From positions 1-5,860 of the forward strand of contig WGFF01000317.1 in assembly GCA_015492355.1 (NCBI GenBank): 5,860 bases of DNA, in the 5' to 3' direction. This stretch comes from Deltaproteobacteria bacterium (lineage in GTDB: Bacteria; Desulfobacterota; GWC2-55-46; S146-73). The notes under the pieces were generated by a model that had not been told where the DNA came from, searched no databases, and worked only from the letters and a program-made list of their open reading frames with translations. Of the stretch, positions 1 through 5,817 are shown piece after piece. How positions within the stretch are numbered: position 1 is the first letter of the stretch; every line of letters starts with the position of its first letter. The translations under genes were made by a program, and so were the position numbers.

Positions 1-88
1 AAAAGGGGTTTCCCTCAATCTCCCTTCCCCAAAACTTCTAATCTAAAAGTTTTTTGGGAAATGGGGCGGAGGAAAACACTTTTTTACC
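1..88. repeat. Imperfect fold-back (inverted repeat), homopolymer-rich
   Basis: The left arm (about 1-37) and the reverse complement of the right arm (about 47-88) can be aligned over most of their length, with a short centre at 38-46. The best part pairs CCCAAAACTT (28-37) with AAGTTTT plus GGG (47-58), leaving two extra T. The arms differ mainly in the lengths of homopolymer runs, for example AAAA against AAAAAA. The first 130 bases contain about a dozen runs of four or more identical bases, unlike the rest of the window. It could be a real hairpin (terminator or end of a small element) or a fold-back or low-quality artefact at a contig end. The sequence alone does not decide between these. 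Confidence 0.45.
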
Positions 89-106
89 AAAAAAGGGCGA
101 TAGCCC
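89..106 (-). terminator. Possible weak intrinsic terminator for the minus-strand operon
   Basis: Read on the minus strand, GGGC-TATC-GCCC (106-95) is followed directly by six T (94-89), the layout of a rho-independent terminator. It lies about 135 bases past the stop codon of the NtrC-type gene. The stem is only four base pairs, and the region is full of homopolymer runs, so the match may be fortuitous. Confidence 0.3.
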
Positions 107-205
107 GGAGGGTTTTCCCCACAACAAAAATTCAGCTCCGATTTGATGACCCATTACCAAGATTATAAAATATAGGCCATTGAGGATAAACCCTTTTAAG
201 GGGAA

Positions 206-221
206 GCCAGGACTTCCTGGC
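206..221 (-). terminator. Small hairpin downstream of the regulator gene
   Basis: GCCAGGA-CT-TCCTGGC is a perfect 7+7 inverted repeat with a two-base centre, 20 bases past the stop codon of the minus-strand regulator gene. No T-run follows it in the minus direction, only CTTCCCC and then a short CCCTT/AAGGG repeat. It is better read as a 3'-end stabilising hairpin than as a complete intrinsic terminator. Confidence 0.35.
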
Positions 222-241
222 ATAGGACATTTCACGAAAGG

Positions 242-1678
242 TTAATAGTCCTGTCCTGAAGGACTATGGCGGATTTTTTTAAGACGTTTGTTCAATGCCT
301 GACGTGATATCCCAAGAAGAGAGGCTGCGATACGCTGATTCCCCCTGGAAAATTTAAGTGCCTGCGATATGAGATATTTTTCTATTTCTTTGAGAGTGGG
401 GAAGTGCCCAAAGATACACTGAAGTGCTTCAAGACCATCAGGTTGAGGAGGTAAGGATGATGGTGCTTGAAGCCGTTCTTTCTTTATAATCTCATCAAAC
501 GGTTCAAGGGATAGGGTCCCCCGTCTTTCTCTTGCCACCGCATCAAATACCATAGTCTGGAGTTCCCTTACGTTCCCGGGGAAATGGTATGTTCTCAAAA
601 GTGTCAAAAGTTCAGGGGGATAGAATGGCAGTTTCTTTTTGAGGGCCTTTGATGCCTTCTTAATAAAGTGATTCAAAAGAAGGGGTATATCCTCTGGTCT
701 TTCTCGTAGAGGAGGTATGTGTATATGATGGACATACAATCTGTAGTAAAGGTCTTTGCGGAATTTTCCCGCTGTCATGGACCCGTGTATATTATGATTG
801 GTTGCACATATAATCCTGGCATTTGTTTTTTTCGGCACATCAGAGCCCAAGGGGTAGTACTCGCGTTCCTGCACAAGACGTAGAAGTTTTATCTGAGACA
901 TCTCACTGAGGTCGCCTATCTCATCGAGAAAGAGTGTTCCATTTTCTGCCCGTGCTATCAAGCCATCCCTGAATGTCTCTGCACCTGAATATGCTCCCTT
1001 TTTGTGTCCGAACATGGTATCAGAAAACATGGTATCATCCAGTCCTGCCACATTCACACCCACAAACTCACCTTGTCGTCCACTTATATCGTGTATTACC
1101 CTGGCAATAAGTTCCTTGCCCACACCCGTCTCTCCTGTAATAAGTACAGGTTGATCAGAAGGTGCAATAACTTCGATATACTGAAATACTGCCTTCATCT
1201 TTTTACTGCACGTGACAATGGTTTTAAAAGCCTCTTCCCGGTCGAGACGGTCCCCGAGGAGATGTCTTTTGAGTGACGATACCTCTTCTCTCAAACTGTA
1301 TACCTCAAGCGCTCTTTTTATAGTCTGTACAAATCTGTTCTTCTCAACCGGCTTTACAAGATAGTCGAAGGCACCCTTCTTCATGCATTCCACTGCTGTA
1401 TCTATCTCATTTGCAGCGGTCATGACAATTATCGGTATATGCGGATACTCTCTGGTTATATCAACCAGAAGTGTCTTACCAGAGACGTGGGGCATGAACA
1501 GATCAAGCACTATTATCCCTACATCATGGTGTGAAGCAAGATGGGACATTACCCTTGTACTGTCATCAATGGTCTCCACCCTTTCTATTCCTGCACTTTT
1601 CAGCACAATGGATGAACTCACAAGCATCTGTGGTTCATCATCCACAAGAAGGACTGTTGGATAACCTCTGGACATCAT
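242..1678 (-). CDS. NtrC-family sigma-54-dependent response regulator
   Basis: This is a 478-residue cytoplasmic transcription activator of full NtrC length. An N-terminal receiver (about 7-125) keeps the acidic pair D13/D14, the phosphoacceptor D59 (VLDLFMP), T87 and K109. A sigma-54 AAA+ domain (about 150-385) has Walker A GETGVGKE (182-189), a sigma-54 contact loop GAYSGA (228-233, in place of the usual GAFTGA), Walker B LFLDEIGDL (249-257), sensor I CATN (291-294), the arginine-finger stretch FRKDLYYRL (306-314) and sensor II FPGNVREL (366-373). A C-terminal Fis-type helix-turn-helix (about 446-468, GNQRIAASLLGISRQAL) binds DNA. The start overlaps the kinase stop as ATGATG; M1 (1678) or M2 (1675) could be used, and with little Shine-Dalgarno upstream the gene is probably translationally coupled. 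The kinase is its likely cognate partner. A likely target is the sigma-54 promoter of the divergent operon (inference). The exact family member (NtrC, ZraR, AtoC, PilR and others) cannot be told. Confidence 0.96.
   Translation of the reverse strand: MMSRGYPTVLLVDDEPQMLVSSSIVLKSAGIERVETIDDSTRVMSHLASHHDVGIIVLDLFMPHVSGKTLLVDITREYPHIPIIVMTAANEIDTAVECMKKGAFDYLVKPVEKNRFVQTIKRALEVYSLREEVSSLKRHLLGDRLDREEAFKTIVTCSKKMKAVFQYIEVIAPSDQPVLITGETGVGKELIARVIHDISGRQGEFVGVNVAGLDDTMFSDTMFGHKKGAYSGAETFRDGLIARAENGTLFLDEIGDLSEMSQIKLLRLVQEREYYPLGSDVPKKTNARIICATNHNIHGSMTAGKFRKDLYYRLYVHHIHIPPLRERPEDIPLLLNHFIKKASKALKKKLPFYPPELLTLLRTYHFPGNVRELQTMVFDAVARERRGTLSLEPFDEIIKKERLQAPSSLPPQPDGLEALQCIFGHFPTLKEIEKYLISQALKFSRGNQRIAASLLGISRQALNKRLKKIRHSPSGQDY
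246..266 (-). repeat. Perfect 7-bp inverted repeat over the 3' end of the regulator gene
   Basis: TAGTCCT (246-252) and AGGACTA (260-266) are perfect complements around a 7-base loop. They overlap the last codons of the NtrC-type gene, just before its TAA. With the hairpin at 206-221 this makes two stem-loops around the stop codon, suggesting an mRNA 3'-end structure. No U-run is attached. Confidence 0.4.
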
Positions 1679-3582
1679 TCTTCTACTACAGGTAGTTTTA
1701 CAGTTGCGGTGGTACCCATGCCGGGGGATGATTGAAATTCAAGCATTCCCCTGTGTTCCCTTACTATGAGGTTAGAGACATACAGTCCCAGTCCAGTACC
1801 ACCTGAGTCCATCTTTGTTGTAAAAAACGGTTCTGTAATACGTTCAAGCACATCCCTGGACATACCCACTCCCTCATCTCTCACCCTTATGTATACCATT
1901 CCCTTTTCCCTATCGAACGATGTTTCCACATAAACACCCCTGTTTCTGTCCCTGAGTGCCTGAAGACCGTTCATGATAAGGTTTATCACAACCTGTTCGA
2001 GTTGCTGGGGATTACCCATGACACGAGGCAATCCCTCCTCAAGACGAATGGAAAATCTCTCGGTATACTTCCTTATCTGATTCTTTATAATAGAGACAGC
2101 CTGTTCCACCACCGTGTTACAGTTTACCTTACTGTCAAGCGATCTTCTACCTTCCTTTGCAAAGTCCTTGAGATTGCTCACAATATCCCTTATCCTCCTT
2201 GAACCATCGTTTATCCCCAGCAAGAGTTTCGGTATTATTCTCTTTATCTCTGAAAATGGTATCCCACCGAGGTAAAACTCCCCGTTCTCATCGAAATACT
2301 CATCAAGTATCCGTACCATATCGCTCCATATATCGTTCAGGAGCTGGCTGTTGAACATTATAAAATTATTGGGGTTGTTAATCTCATGTGCTATGCCAGA
2401 TGCGAGTATACCCATGGATACCATCTTGTTTGTGTGGATGAGTCTTGTCTGAAGGAGCCTTCTGTCCTCCTCTATCCTGACCCTGTCTGTTATGTCCTTA
2501 AAGGTGGAGTATATAACATCGTTTTTACGCAATCTTATAATCCTTCCACGCACAGAACAGATTATCCTTTCCCCGTCCCTTCTCTTAATCTCAACCCTGT
2601 CCATACGGAGTTTATCATCCTTTTTAAGCCCCTTTAACATCCCCTTAAATCTACTGGTATTTTCTTGCGAGAAGATGAGTTCTATTCCGTCCCTTAAAAA
2701 CTCCTCCTTTGAATAACCAAAAAGTACCTGTGCCTGTGGATTGAGATCAACAACCACTGAATCCACAGGATCAAATATAACCACCGCATCCTCACTCTGT
2801 TCGAATATCTGTCTGAACCGTTCCTCGCTCTCCCTGAGGGATTCCTTCTCACGCATCCTTTCGGTAATATCCGTGATCATCGATAGCTTCGACACCCTGC
2901 CATCTGGATGAAAGATAGGTGTGTTTACAACATAATACCATCTGTTATCCTTAGGGCTTTTGACCTCCCATCTTACGGTCTCGCCCTTAAATACACGCTC
3001 GTTCACACACCACGGACATATAGAGTCTCTATTGTGCATCACCTTGTAGCATATCTCTCCCACCGCGTTGTATCCCGTGCGTTTGATGATCTTGTCATTC
3101 ATGAACTCTATACGATAGTCCTGGGAACAGACATAAAGCATACCATCAAATGCCTTGAGAATGGCGTTAAGCCTTTCTTCCCTTTCTCTGAGTTCCTCCT
3201 CAACCCGTCTCCGTTCGGTTATATCCCTTAGTATGCTCTGTACTATTCTCTTCTCGCCAAATTCCACTACACTCAGACTTATCTCACATGGGACATTCAT
3301 ACCATCACTACGACGTACATGAACCTCCATGCCTGATATACCCTTCCCGGTTGAGATACATTCTCTGAAAATAGCACTGTACTTTTCAGACTCTTCTACA
3401 GGATGAAGCTCTGTATAATGCCTACCCACAATATCTTTCACAGGTGTGTCCAGGAGTTCTCCAGACTTCCTGTTAGCATCAATAATAATACCCGTCTCTG
3501 CATTAAATATGATTATGGCATCGTTTGCGGTATCAATGATCTTACGGTACATTGCCTCGGTATTCTGGTGTTCTAACTCCAT
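1675..3582 (-). CDS. Soluble PAS-PAS-PAS sensor histidine kinase (NtrB-like)
   Basis: This is a 635-residue kinase with no signal peptide or membrane helix, so it should sense a cytoplasmic cue. It has three PAS units (about 9-125, 133-243 and 250-368). The first two end in DITERR/DITERM and the third in DITDR, the usual PAS-to-helix exits. PAS2 contains C178 and a CPWC pair (C189, C192) after MHNRDS, a possible metal or redox site. The catalytic core follows: an H-box GIAHEINNP with phosphorylated H399, an N-box around N534/N538, a G1 box DEGVGM (569-574), an F-box EPFFTTK (584-590) and a G2 box GGTGLGL (594-600). All catalytic boxes look intact. ATG 3582 is chosen because AAGGAGA lies 8 nt upstream. 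The next gene overlaps by four bases and encodes its probable partner activator. With no C-terminal receiver and no transmembrane part, it resembles NtrB-type kinases. The ligand is unknown. Confidence 0.96.
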   Translation of the reverse strand: MELEHQNTEAMYRKIIDTANDAIIIFNAETGIIIDANRKSGELLDTPVKDIVGRHYTELHPVEESEKYSAIFRECISTGKGISGMEVHVRRSDGMNVPCEISLSVVEFGEKRIVQSILRDITERRRVEEELREREERLNAILKAFDGMLYVCSQDYRIEFMNDKIIKRTGYNAVGEICYKVMHNRDSICPWCVNERVFKGETVRWEVKSPKDNRWYYVVNTPIFHPDGRVSKLSMITDITERMREKESLRESEERFRQIFEQSEDAVVIFDPVDSVVVDLNPQAQVLFGYSKEEFLRDGIELIFSQENTSRFKGMLKGLKKDDKLRMDRVEIKRRDGERIICSVRGRIIRLRKNDVIYSTFKDITDRVRIEEDRRLLQTRLIHTNKMVSMGILASGIAHEINNPNNFIMFNSQLLNDIWSDMVRILDEYFDENGEFYLGGIPFSEIKRIIPKLLLGINDGSRRIRDIVSNLKDFAKEGRRSLDSKVNCNTVVEQAVSIIKNQIRKYTERFSIRLEEGLPRVMGNPQQLEQVVINLIMNGLQALRDRNRGVYVETSFDREKGMVYIRVRDEGVGMSRDVLERITEPFFTTKMDSGGTGLGLYVSNLIVREHRGMLEFQSSPGMGTTATVKLPVVEE

Positions 3583-3799
3583 TTGCCGGTTCTCCTTGCT
3601 TCTTTTTCCCTGGTAATAAAGTACTGTGATGACGAGGTCCCTATTCTATTTATCGTCATTTCAAAAGGAGGCTGTAGTCTCTATGATGCCTCTGATGACA
3701 AACCCACCATGTACAACTCTTACGAACTGAAAGACCATTAGAGTCCAGGGGATTTCCTCGCAATGGACCAGTCCCTGTCAGCCCAAAAGACTTTATGAT
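3583..3799 (-). promoter_or_regulatory. Long 5' leader of the kinase operon with several small stems
   Basis: If transcription starts near 3799, the leader is about 215 nt. Visible complementary pairs are ATGACGA/TCGTCAT (3629-3635 with 3653-3659), GAGGC/GCCTC (3668-3672 with 3688-3692, followed in the minus direction by CTTTTG), ACTCT/AGAGT (3716-3720 with 3740-3744) and GTCCA/TGGAC (3743-3747 with 3764-3768). The last two share bases and so cannot both form. I recognise no known riboswitch class. The stems are short, and some are expected by chance. Open frames in this stretch lack ribosome sites and are not called. Confidence 0.35.
3591..3597 (-). promoter_or_regulatory. Ribosome binding site of the kinase gene
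   Basis: AAGGAGA on the minus strand lies 8 nt before the ATG at 3582. This strong Shine-Dalgarno supports that start over the downstream Met at codon 11. Confidence 0.8.
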
Positions 3800-3805
3800 G
3801 GAAAA

Positions 3806-3834
3806 TATATAACAAACCATGTTGTCTCTATCAA
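3806..3834 (-). promoter_or_regulatory. Sigma-70-like promoter of the kinase/regulator operon
   Basis: On the minus strand TTGATA (3834-3829; five of six to TTGACA) is followed after 17 nt by TATATA (3811-3806; four of six to TATAAT) within an AT-rich stretch. Predicted transcription would start near 3799. Spacing is ideal, but the -10 match is only fair. The motif AACCAT occurs at 3815-3820 and 3833-3838, in and beside the promoter, and could be a regulator contact. No correctly spaced sigma-54 motif was found for this operon. Confidence 0.5.
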
Positions 3835-3928
3835 CCATAGATTCCCTGATGAAACACCTTACATCCCTATCTTCCCGGCGGGACTTTTCCTAAGACATCG
3901 GTTAGATAGGTCTTTAAGGAGACTGAAG

Positions 3929-3948
3929 CAATCCCTTTATAAGGATTG
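3929..3948. repeat. Inverted repeat in the divergent intergenic region
   Basis: CAATCC (3929-3934) pairs with GGATTG (3943-3948) around CTTTATAA, with two further T:A pairs possible inside. It lies in the roughly 200-base gap between the two divergent promoters, upstream of the kinase promoter. It could be an operator or hairpin; its role is unknown. Confidence 0.3.
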
Positions 3949-4016
3949 AACAGGTACCGGACGGATATCGCTTTCTTTCTGCCGTGCGTATGTGCAGATG
4001 ACGGGTTTAAGAGGGG

Positions 4017-4032
4017 TGCAACCTTTTTTGCA
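4017..4032. repeat. TGCAA-N6-TTGCA inverted repeat
   Basis: This is a perfect 5+5 inverted repeat with a six-base T-rich centre, about 190 bp upstream of the predicted sigma-54 transcript start. It is within reach of a looping enhancer-binding protein, but its half-site differs in orientation from the repeat at 4111-4131. Either could be an activator site, and neither can be proven by eye. Confidence 0.3.
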
Positions 4033-4110
4033 GATTCGGGGAAGCCTTGTCTCGCTCTAACTATTTGAAATTAAAATATTTTACATCTCATAACAGTACG
4101 CCCTGTAAAC

Positions 4111-4131
4111 TTTTGTTGCGGTAGCAAAAAA
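4111..4131. promoter_or_regulatory. Candidate enhancer (activator) binding site
   Basis: TTGC-GGTA-GCAA (4116-4127) is a perfect inverted repeat. It extends to TTTT on the left and AAAA on the right with one bulged G (4115). Its centre is about 95 bp upstream of the predicted start of the sigma-54 promoter, a typical distance for an NtrC-type dimer site. It could also form a hairpin in RNA. Assignment to the adjacent NtrC-type regulator is inference. Between it and the promoter lies a further small palindrome, ATCAA-T-TTGAT (4159-4169). Confidence 0.4.
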
Positions 4132-4189
4132 CATCCATCAGACCGTTTTGGCATGTATATCAATTTGATTTTATTACAGAAATAGAAAA

Positions 4190-4205
4190 TGGCACATCTA
4201 TTGCT
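4190..4205 (+). promoter_or_regulatory. Sigma-54 (-24/-12) promoter of the receiver-cytochrome operon
   Basis: TGGCAC (4190-4195), five bases, then TTGCT (4201-4205). The GG (4191-4192) and GC (4203-4204) elements have the exact spacing of sigma-54 promoters, and every strongly conserved base of TGGCAC-N5-TTGC is present. If the C of GC is -12, transcription starts near 4216. A sigma-54 activator gene is encoded divergently next door, which raises confidence that this is functional and makes that activator the natural candidate regulator. Confidence 0.85.
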
Positions 4206-4220
4206 TCTCAATATAGAGAC

Positions 4221-4607
4221 GTGCGGAAGGGAGGTAAGAAACATGTCCTGATAGTGGATGATGAACAGCACTTCAGGTTTGGTGTGTCCGTTGCCTTAAG
4301 GAAGGCTGGTTACATCACAACAGAGGCGGGTAATGGCAGGGAGGCTTTAAGGATACTCCGTTCCGGCGGAAAGGGATTTGACCTTGTAATGGTAAACCTC
4401 CATATGCCCATTATGAATGGCATGGAGCTTATAGAGGAGATGTCAAGAAGTAAGATCAAAATTCCCGTGCTTGCGGTGTCAGGATTGATGGAGGTACCGC
4501 TCAAAGACAAAAAAGTGAACCTCCTTTACAAGCCCTTTGGTCCGGAGGAACTGGTAAAAAATGTGGAGGCAGTTATTCGCAGGTCTGGTAGATCCCGTCT
4601 CAGGTAG
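4221..4607 (+). CDS. Stand-alone receiver-domain protein lacking the phosphoacceptor Asp
   Basis: This is a 128-residue single-domain CheY/Spo0F-like protein with no output domain. The receiver fold is clear: HVLIVDDE with D13/D14, the loop LVMVNLHMP (56-64), AVSG with S87, and LLYKPFG with K104. At the position of the phosphorylated Asp there is N59 (codon AAC), so normal phosphotransfer should be lost, while the other active-site residues remain. The family normally passes phosphate from a kinase. This one is better read as a pseudo-receiver that binds a partner. The GTG at 4221 is the only plausible in-frame start that keeps the first beta strand. The purine-rich SD-like AGGGAGGT (4228-4235) lies inside the frame, and the nearby ATG (4243) is in another frame and stops after two codons. 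The gene is first behind the sigma-54 promoter and overlaps the cytochrome gene by 47 bases. Confidence 0.88.
   Translation: MRKGGKKHVLIVDDEQHFRFGVSVALRKAGYITTEAGNGREALRILRSGGKGFDLVMVNLHMPIMNGMELIEEMSRSKIKIPVLAVSGLMEVPLKDKKVNLLYKPFGPEELVKNVEAVIRRSGRSRLR
4544..4549 (+). promoter_or_regulatory. Ribosome binding site of the cytochrome gene
   Basis: GGAGGA lies inside the receiver coding sequence, 11 nt before ATG 4561. It supports the overlapping start; no later ATG, GTG or TTG precedes the hydrophobic part of the signal peptide. Confidence 0.6.
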
Positions 4608-5805
4608 TCTTATCTACCTTCGTATCATTGCAGTCTCTTTTATCATTCCCTGTTTTCTCTTTTTTTCTGAACCATCGGTACATGCGGTACACAAAAACGC
4701 AGGGGACCTCCCCTGTGGTACCTGTCATACCGCACACAACAGTCAGGGTGGAATGGAGATAGGTGGCAGGTCAGGTGGGTCGTATTCCCTTCTGAGGGCA
4801 CCTGCCAGTGACTGGAGCGAGGTACACAATCTCTGCCTTAAATGTCATGCATCCAATGGGGAGTGGGCGAATGTGAGTTTCAACGGCTATCCCGCCCCGA
4901 AGGTATACATACATGGTCAGGACGGATACGGAAACAATACCAAGGGGGATGACGCAAACTTCAGCTTCTTCTACATAGGTGCAGGAGGGGACTTTTCAAG
5001 GGAACTTAACTGGAACGGTACAGGTAATGCGACCGATACACAGAGTCTGGGGTATGGCCATTCACTGGGGCTTAAGGGATGGTATGTGCCTGTACCCGGA
5101 AGTAACTCTTATGTCAGGATAGTATACTTCTCGTGCGTTACCTGTCATGATCCGCACGGCTCTCGCTTTTACCGTTACTTGAGGTATATAGTTGCAGGAC
5201 AGGTTGATCCGCGGAAGGTTTATGGTTTTTATCCCGATGTCAATGCGACTGGGTATAAAAGCGGTGATGGAGACAAAAGTGGCTCCAATGGTTCATCCGG
5301 TACAACCCTTATCTGGGCCGTTGCAGAGGACACCATAACAGGAGACCCTGCAAACGACACAGGCAAGACGAATGTCTATCGTTCCGGTCATAGTATTTCA
5401 ACATGGTGTGCTATGTGTCATCCCAGATGGCATGAAGGGGTTACGCCTTCCAACCTTGATCCCAACGGTCTTGACTGGCTGAGGCATCCTGTGGTAGGGC
5501 GTCTGGATGATGGTACACCACTTTCAGGTGCAGGTATCACCATACTGGATACATCGAACTACACCCCTTCTGTAATCCAGCAGGGCAAGGCACTGCCTGT
5601 TGTAACCCTTGATACCCAGAACCCTGTTTACTACCTTACCGATCCGTCTTCAAACGATATAATGTGTCTGACCTGTCACTTTGCCCATGGAGGACCTTAC
5701 TATGACGGCTTGAGGTGGGATTATACCAGTTCGGTGGCTACAGGAAGTCAGGAGGGTAAGGGGGTATTCTCTGACAGGGGATGTCAGTTGTGTCATAACA
5801 GGTGA
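4561..5805 (+). CDS. Secreted hexahaem c-type cytochrome, CXXCH/CHxxH type
   Basis: This is a 414-residue exported cytochrome. An N-terminal signal peptide has a 21-residue n-region ending in R21, a hydrophobic core of about 22-35 and a probable cleavage after VHA (A42). There is no lipobox, so a periplasmic or secreted soluble protein is likely. Six CXXCH haem attachment sites start at C52, C92, C192, C283, C369 and C408; the last ends two residues before the stop. Three sites are followed by a nearby His (CHTAH, CHDPHG, CHFAHG), the style of doubled-CXXCH cytochromes. Ten non-CXXCH histidines remain in the mature chain, enough for bis-His ligation of six haems. A Gly/Ser/Asp-rich linker lies at about 235-249. 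Six haems over about 370 residues is a low density compared with c3 or c7 cytochromes. Its role is electron transfer, partner unknown. It is the second gene of the sigma-54-driven operon. Confidence 0.93.
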   Translation: MWRQLFAGLVDPVSGSLIYLRIIAVSFIIPCFLFFSEPSVHAVHKNAGDLPCGTCHTAHNSQGGMEIGGRSGGSYSLLRAPASDWSEVHNLCLKCHASNGEWANVSFNGYPAPKVYIHGQDGYGNNTKGDDANFSFFYIGAGGDFSRELNWNGTGNATDTQSLGYGHSLGLKGWYVPVPGSNSYVRIVYFSCVTCHDPHGSRFYRYLRYIVAGQVDPRKVYGFYPDVNATGYKSGDGDKSGSNGSSGTTLIWAVAEDTITGDPANDTGKTNVYRSGHSISTWCAMCHPRWHEGVTPSNLDPNGLDWLRHPVVGRLDDGTPLSGAGITILDTSNYTPSVIQQGKALPVVTLDTQNPVYYLTDPSSNDIMCLTCHFAHGGPYYDGLRWDYTSSVATGSQEGKGVFSDRGCQLCHNR

Positions 5806-5811
5806 GGGGAG
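5804..5811 (+). promoter_or_regulatory. Ribosome binding site of the next gene
   Basis: GAGGGGAG overlaps the cytochrome stop codon and ends 6 nt before ATG 5818. It supports a third gene in the operon. Confidence 0.65.
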
Positions 5812-5817
5812 CTGGCT

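Noticed and set aside
38..235. Minus-strand open frame of 65 residues (GTG start) just after the regulator gene
   Set aside because: It has no Shine-Dalgarno, its translation shows low-complexity stretches from homopolymer runs, it covers hairpins and the possible fold-back, and it matches no family I know.
1004..3231. Several plus-strand open frames of 66-107 residues inside the kinase and regulator genes
   Set aside because: They are antisense shadows of two strongly supported coding regions and show no domains or ribosome sites of their own.
3573..3659. 28-codon upstream open frame overlapping the kinase start
   Set aside because: It starts at an ATG but has no Shine-Dalgarno, since the sequence before it is pyrimidine-rich. 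Without conservation data it is likely chance.
3656..3838. Minus-strand open frame of 60 residues upstream of the kinase
   Set aside because: Its ATG lies upstream of the predicted -35 box, so the promoter sits inside the frame. There is no ribosome site and no recognisable domain. A decayed element cannot be excluded.
3960..4070. Possible c-di-GMP (GEMM-I) riboswitch upstream of the receiver-cytochrome operon
   Set aside because: Some fragments recall the class, but the conserved core and paired arms could not be aligned, and the region lies upstream of the predicted sigma-54 transcript start.
4124..4137. Minus-strand sigma-54-like motif (TGGATG with a downstream TTGC)
   Set aside because: The GG-to-GC distance is one base too short, and TGGATG departs from TGGCAC.
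4158..4170. Possible IHF site between the enhancer and the sigma-54 promoter
   Set aside because: TATCAA fits the first half of the consensus, but the TTR part is ATT, with two mismatches. The match is too weak to call.
4189..4251. 20-codon plus-strand frame that could be a leader peptide of the receiver gene
   Set aside because: Its ATG lies within the sigma-54 -24 element, upstream of the predicted transcript start, so it would not be on that message.
4071..4271. Minus-strand open frame of 66 residues across the sigma-54 promoter
   Set aside because: It overlaps the receiver start and the promoter, is AT-rich, and has no domain signal.
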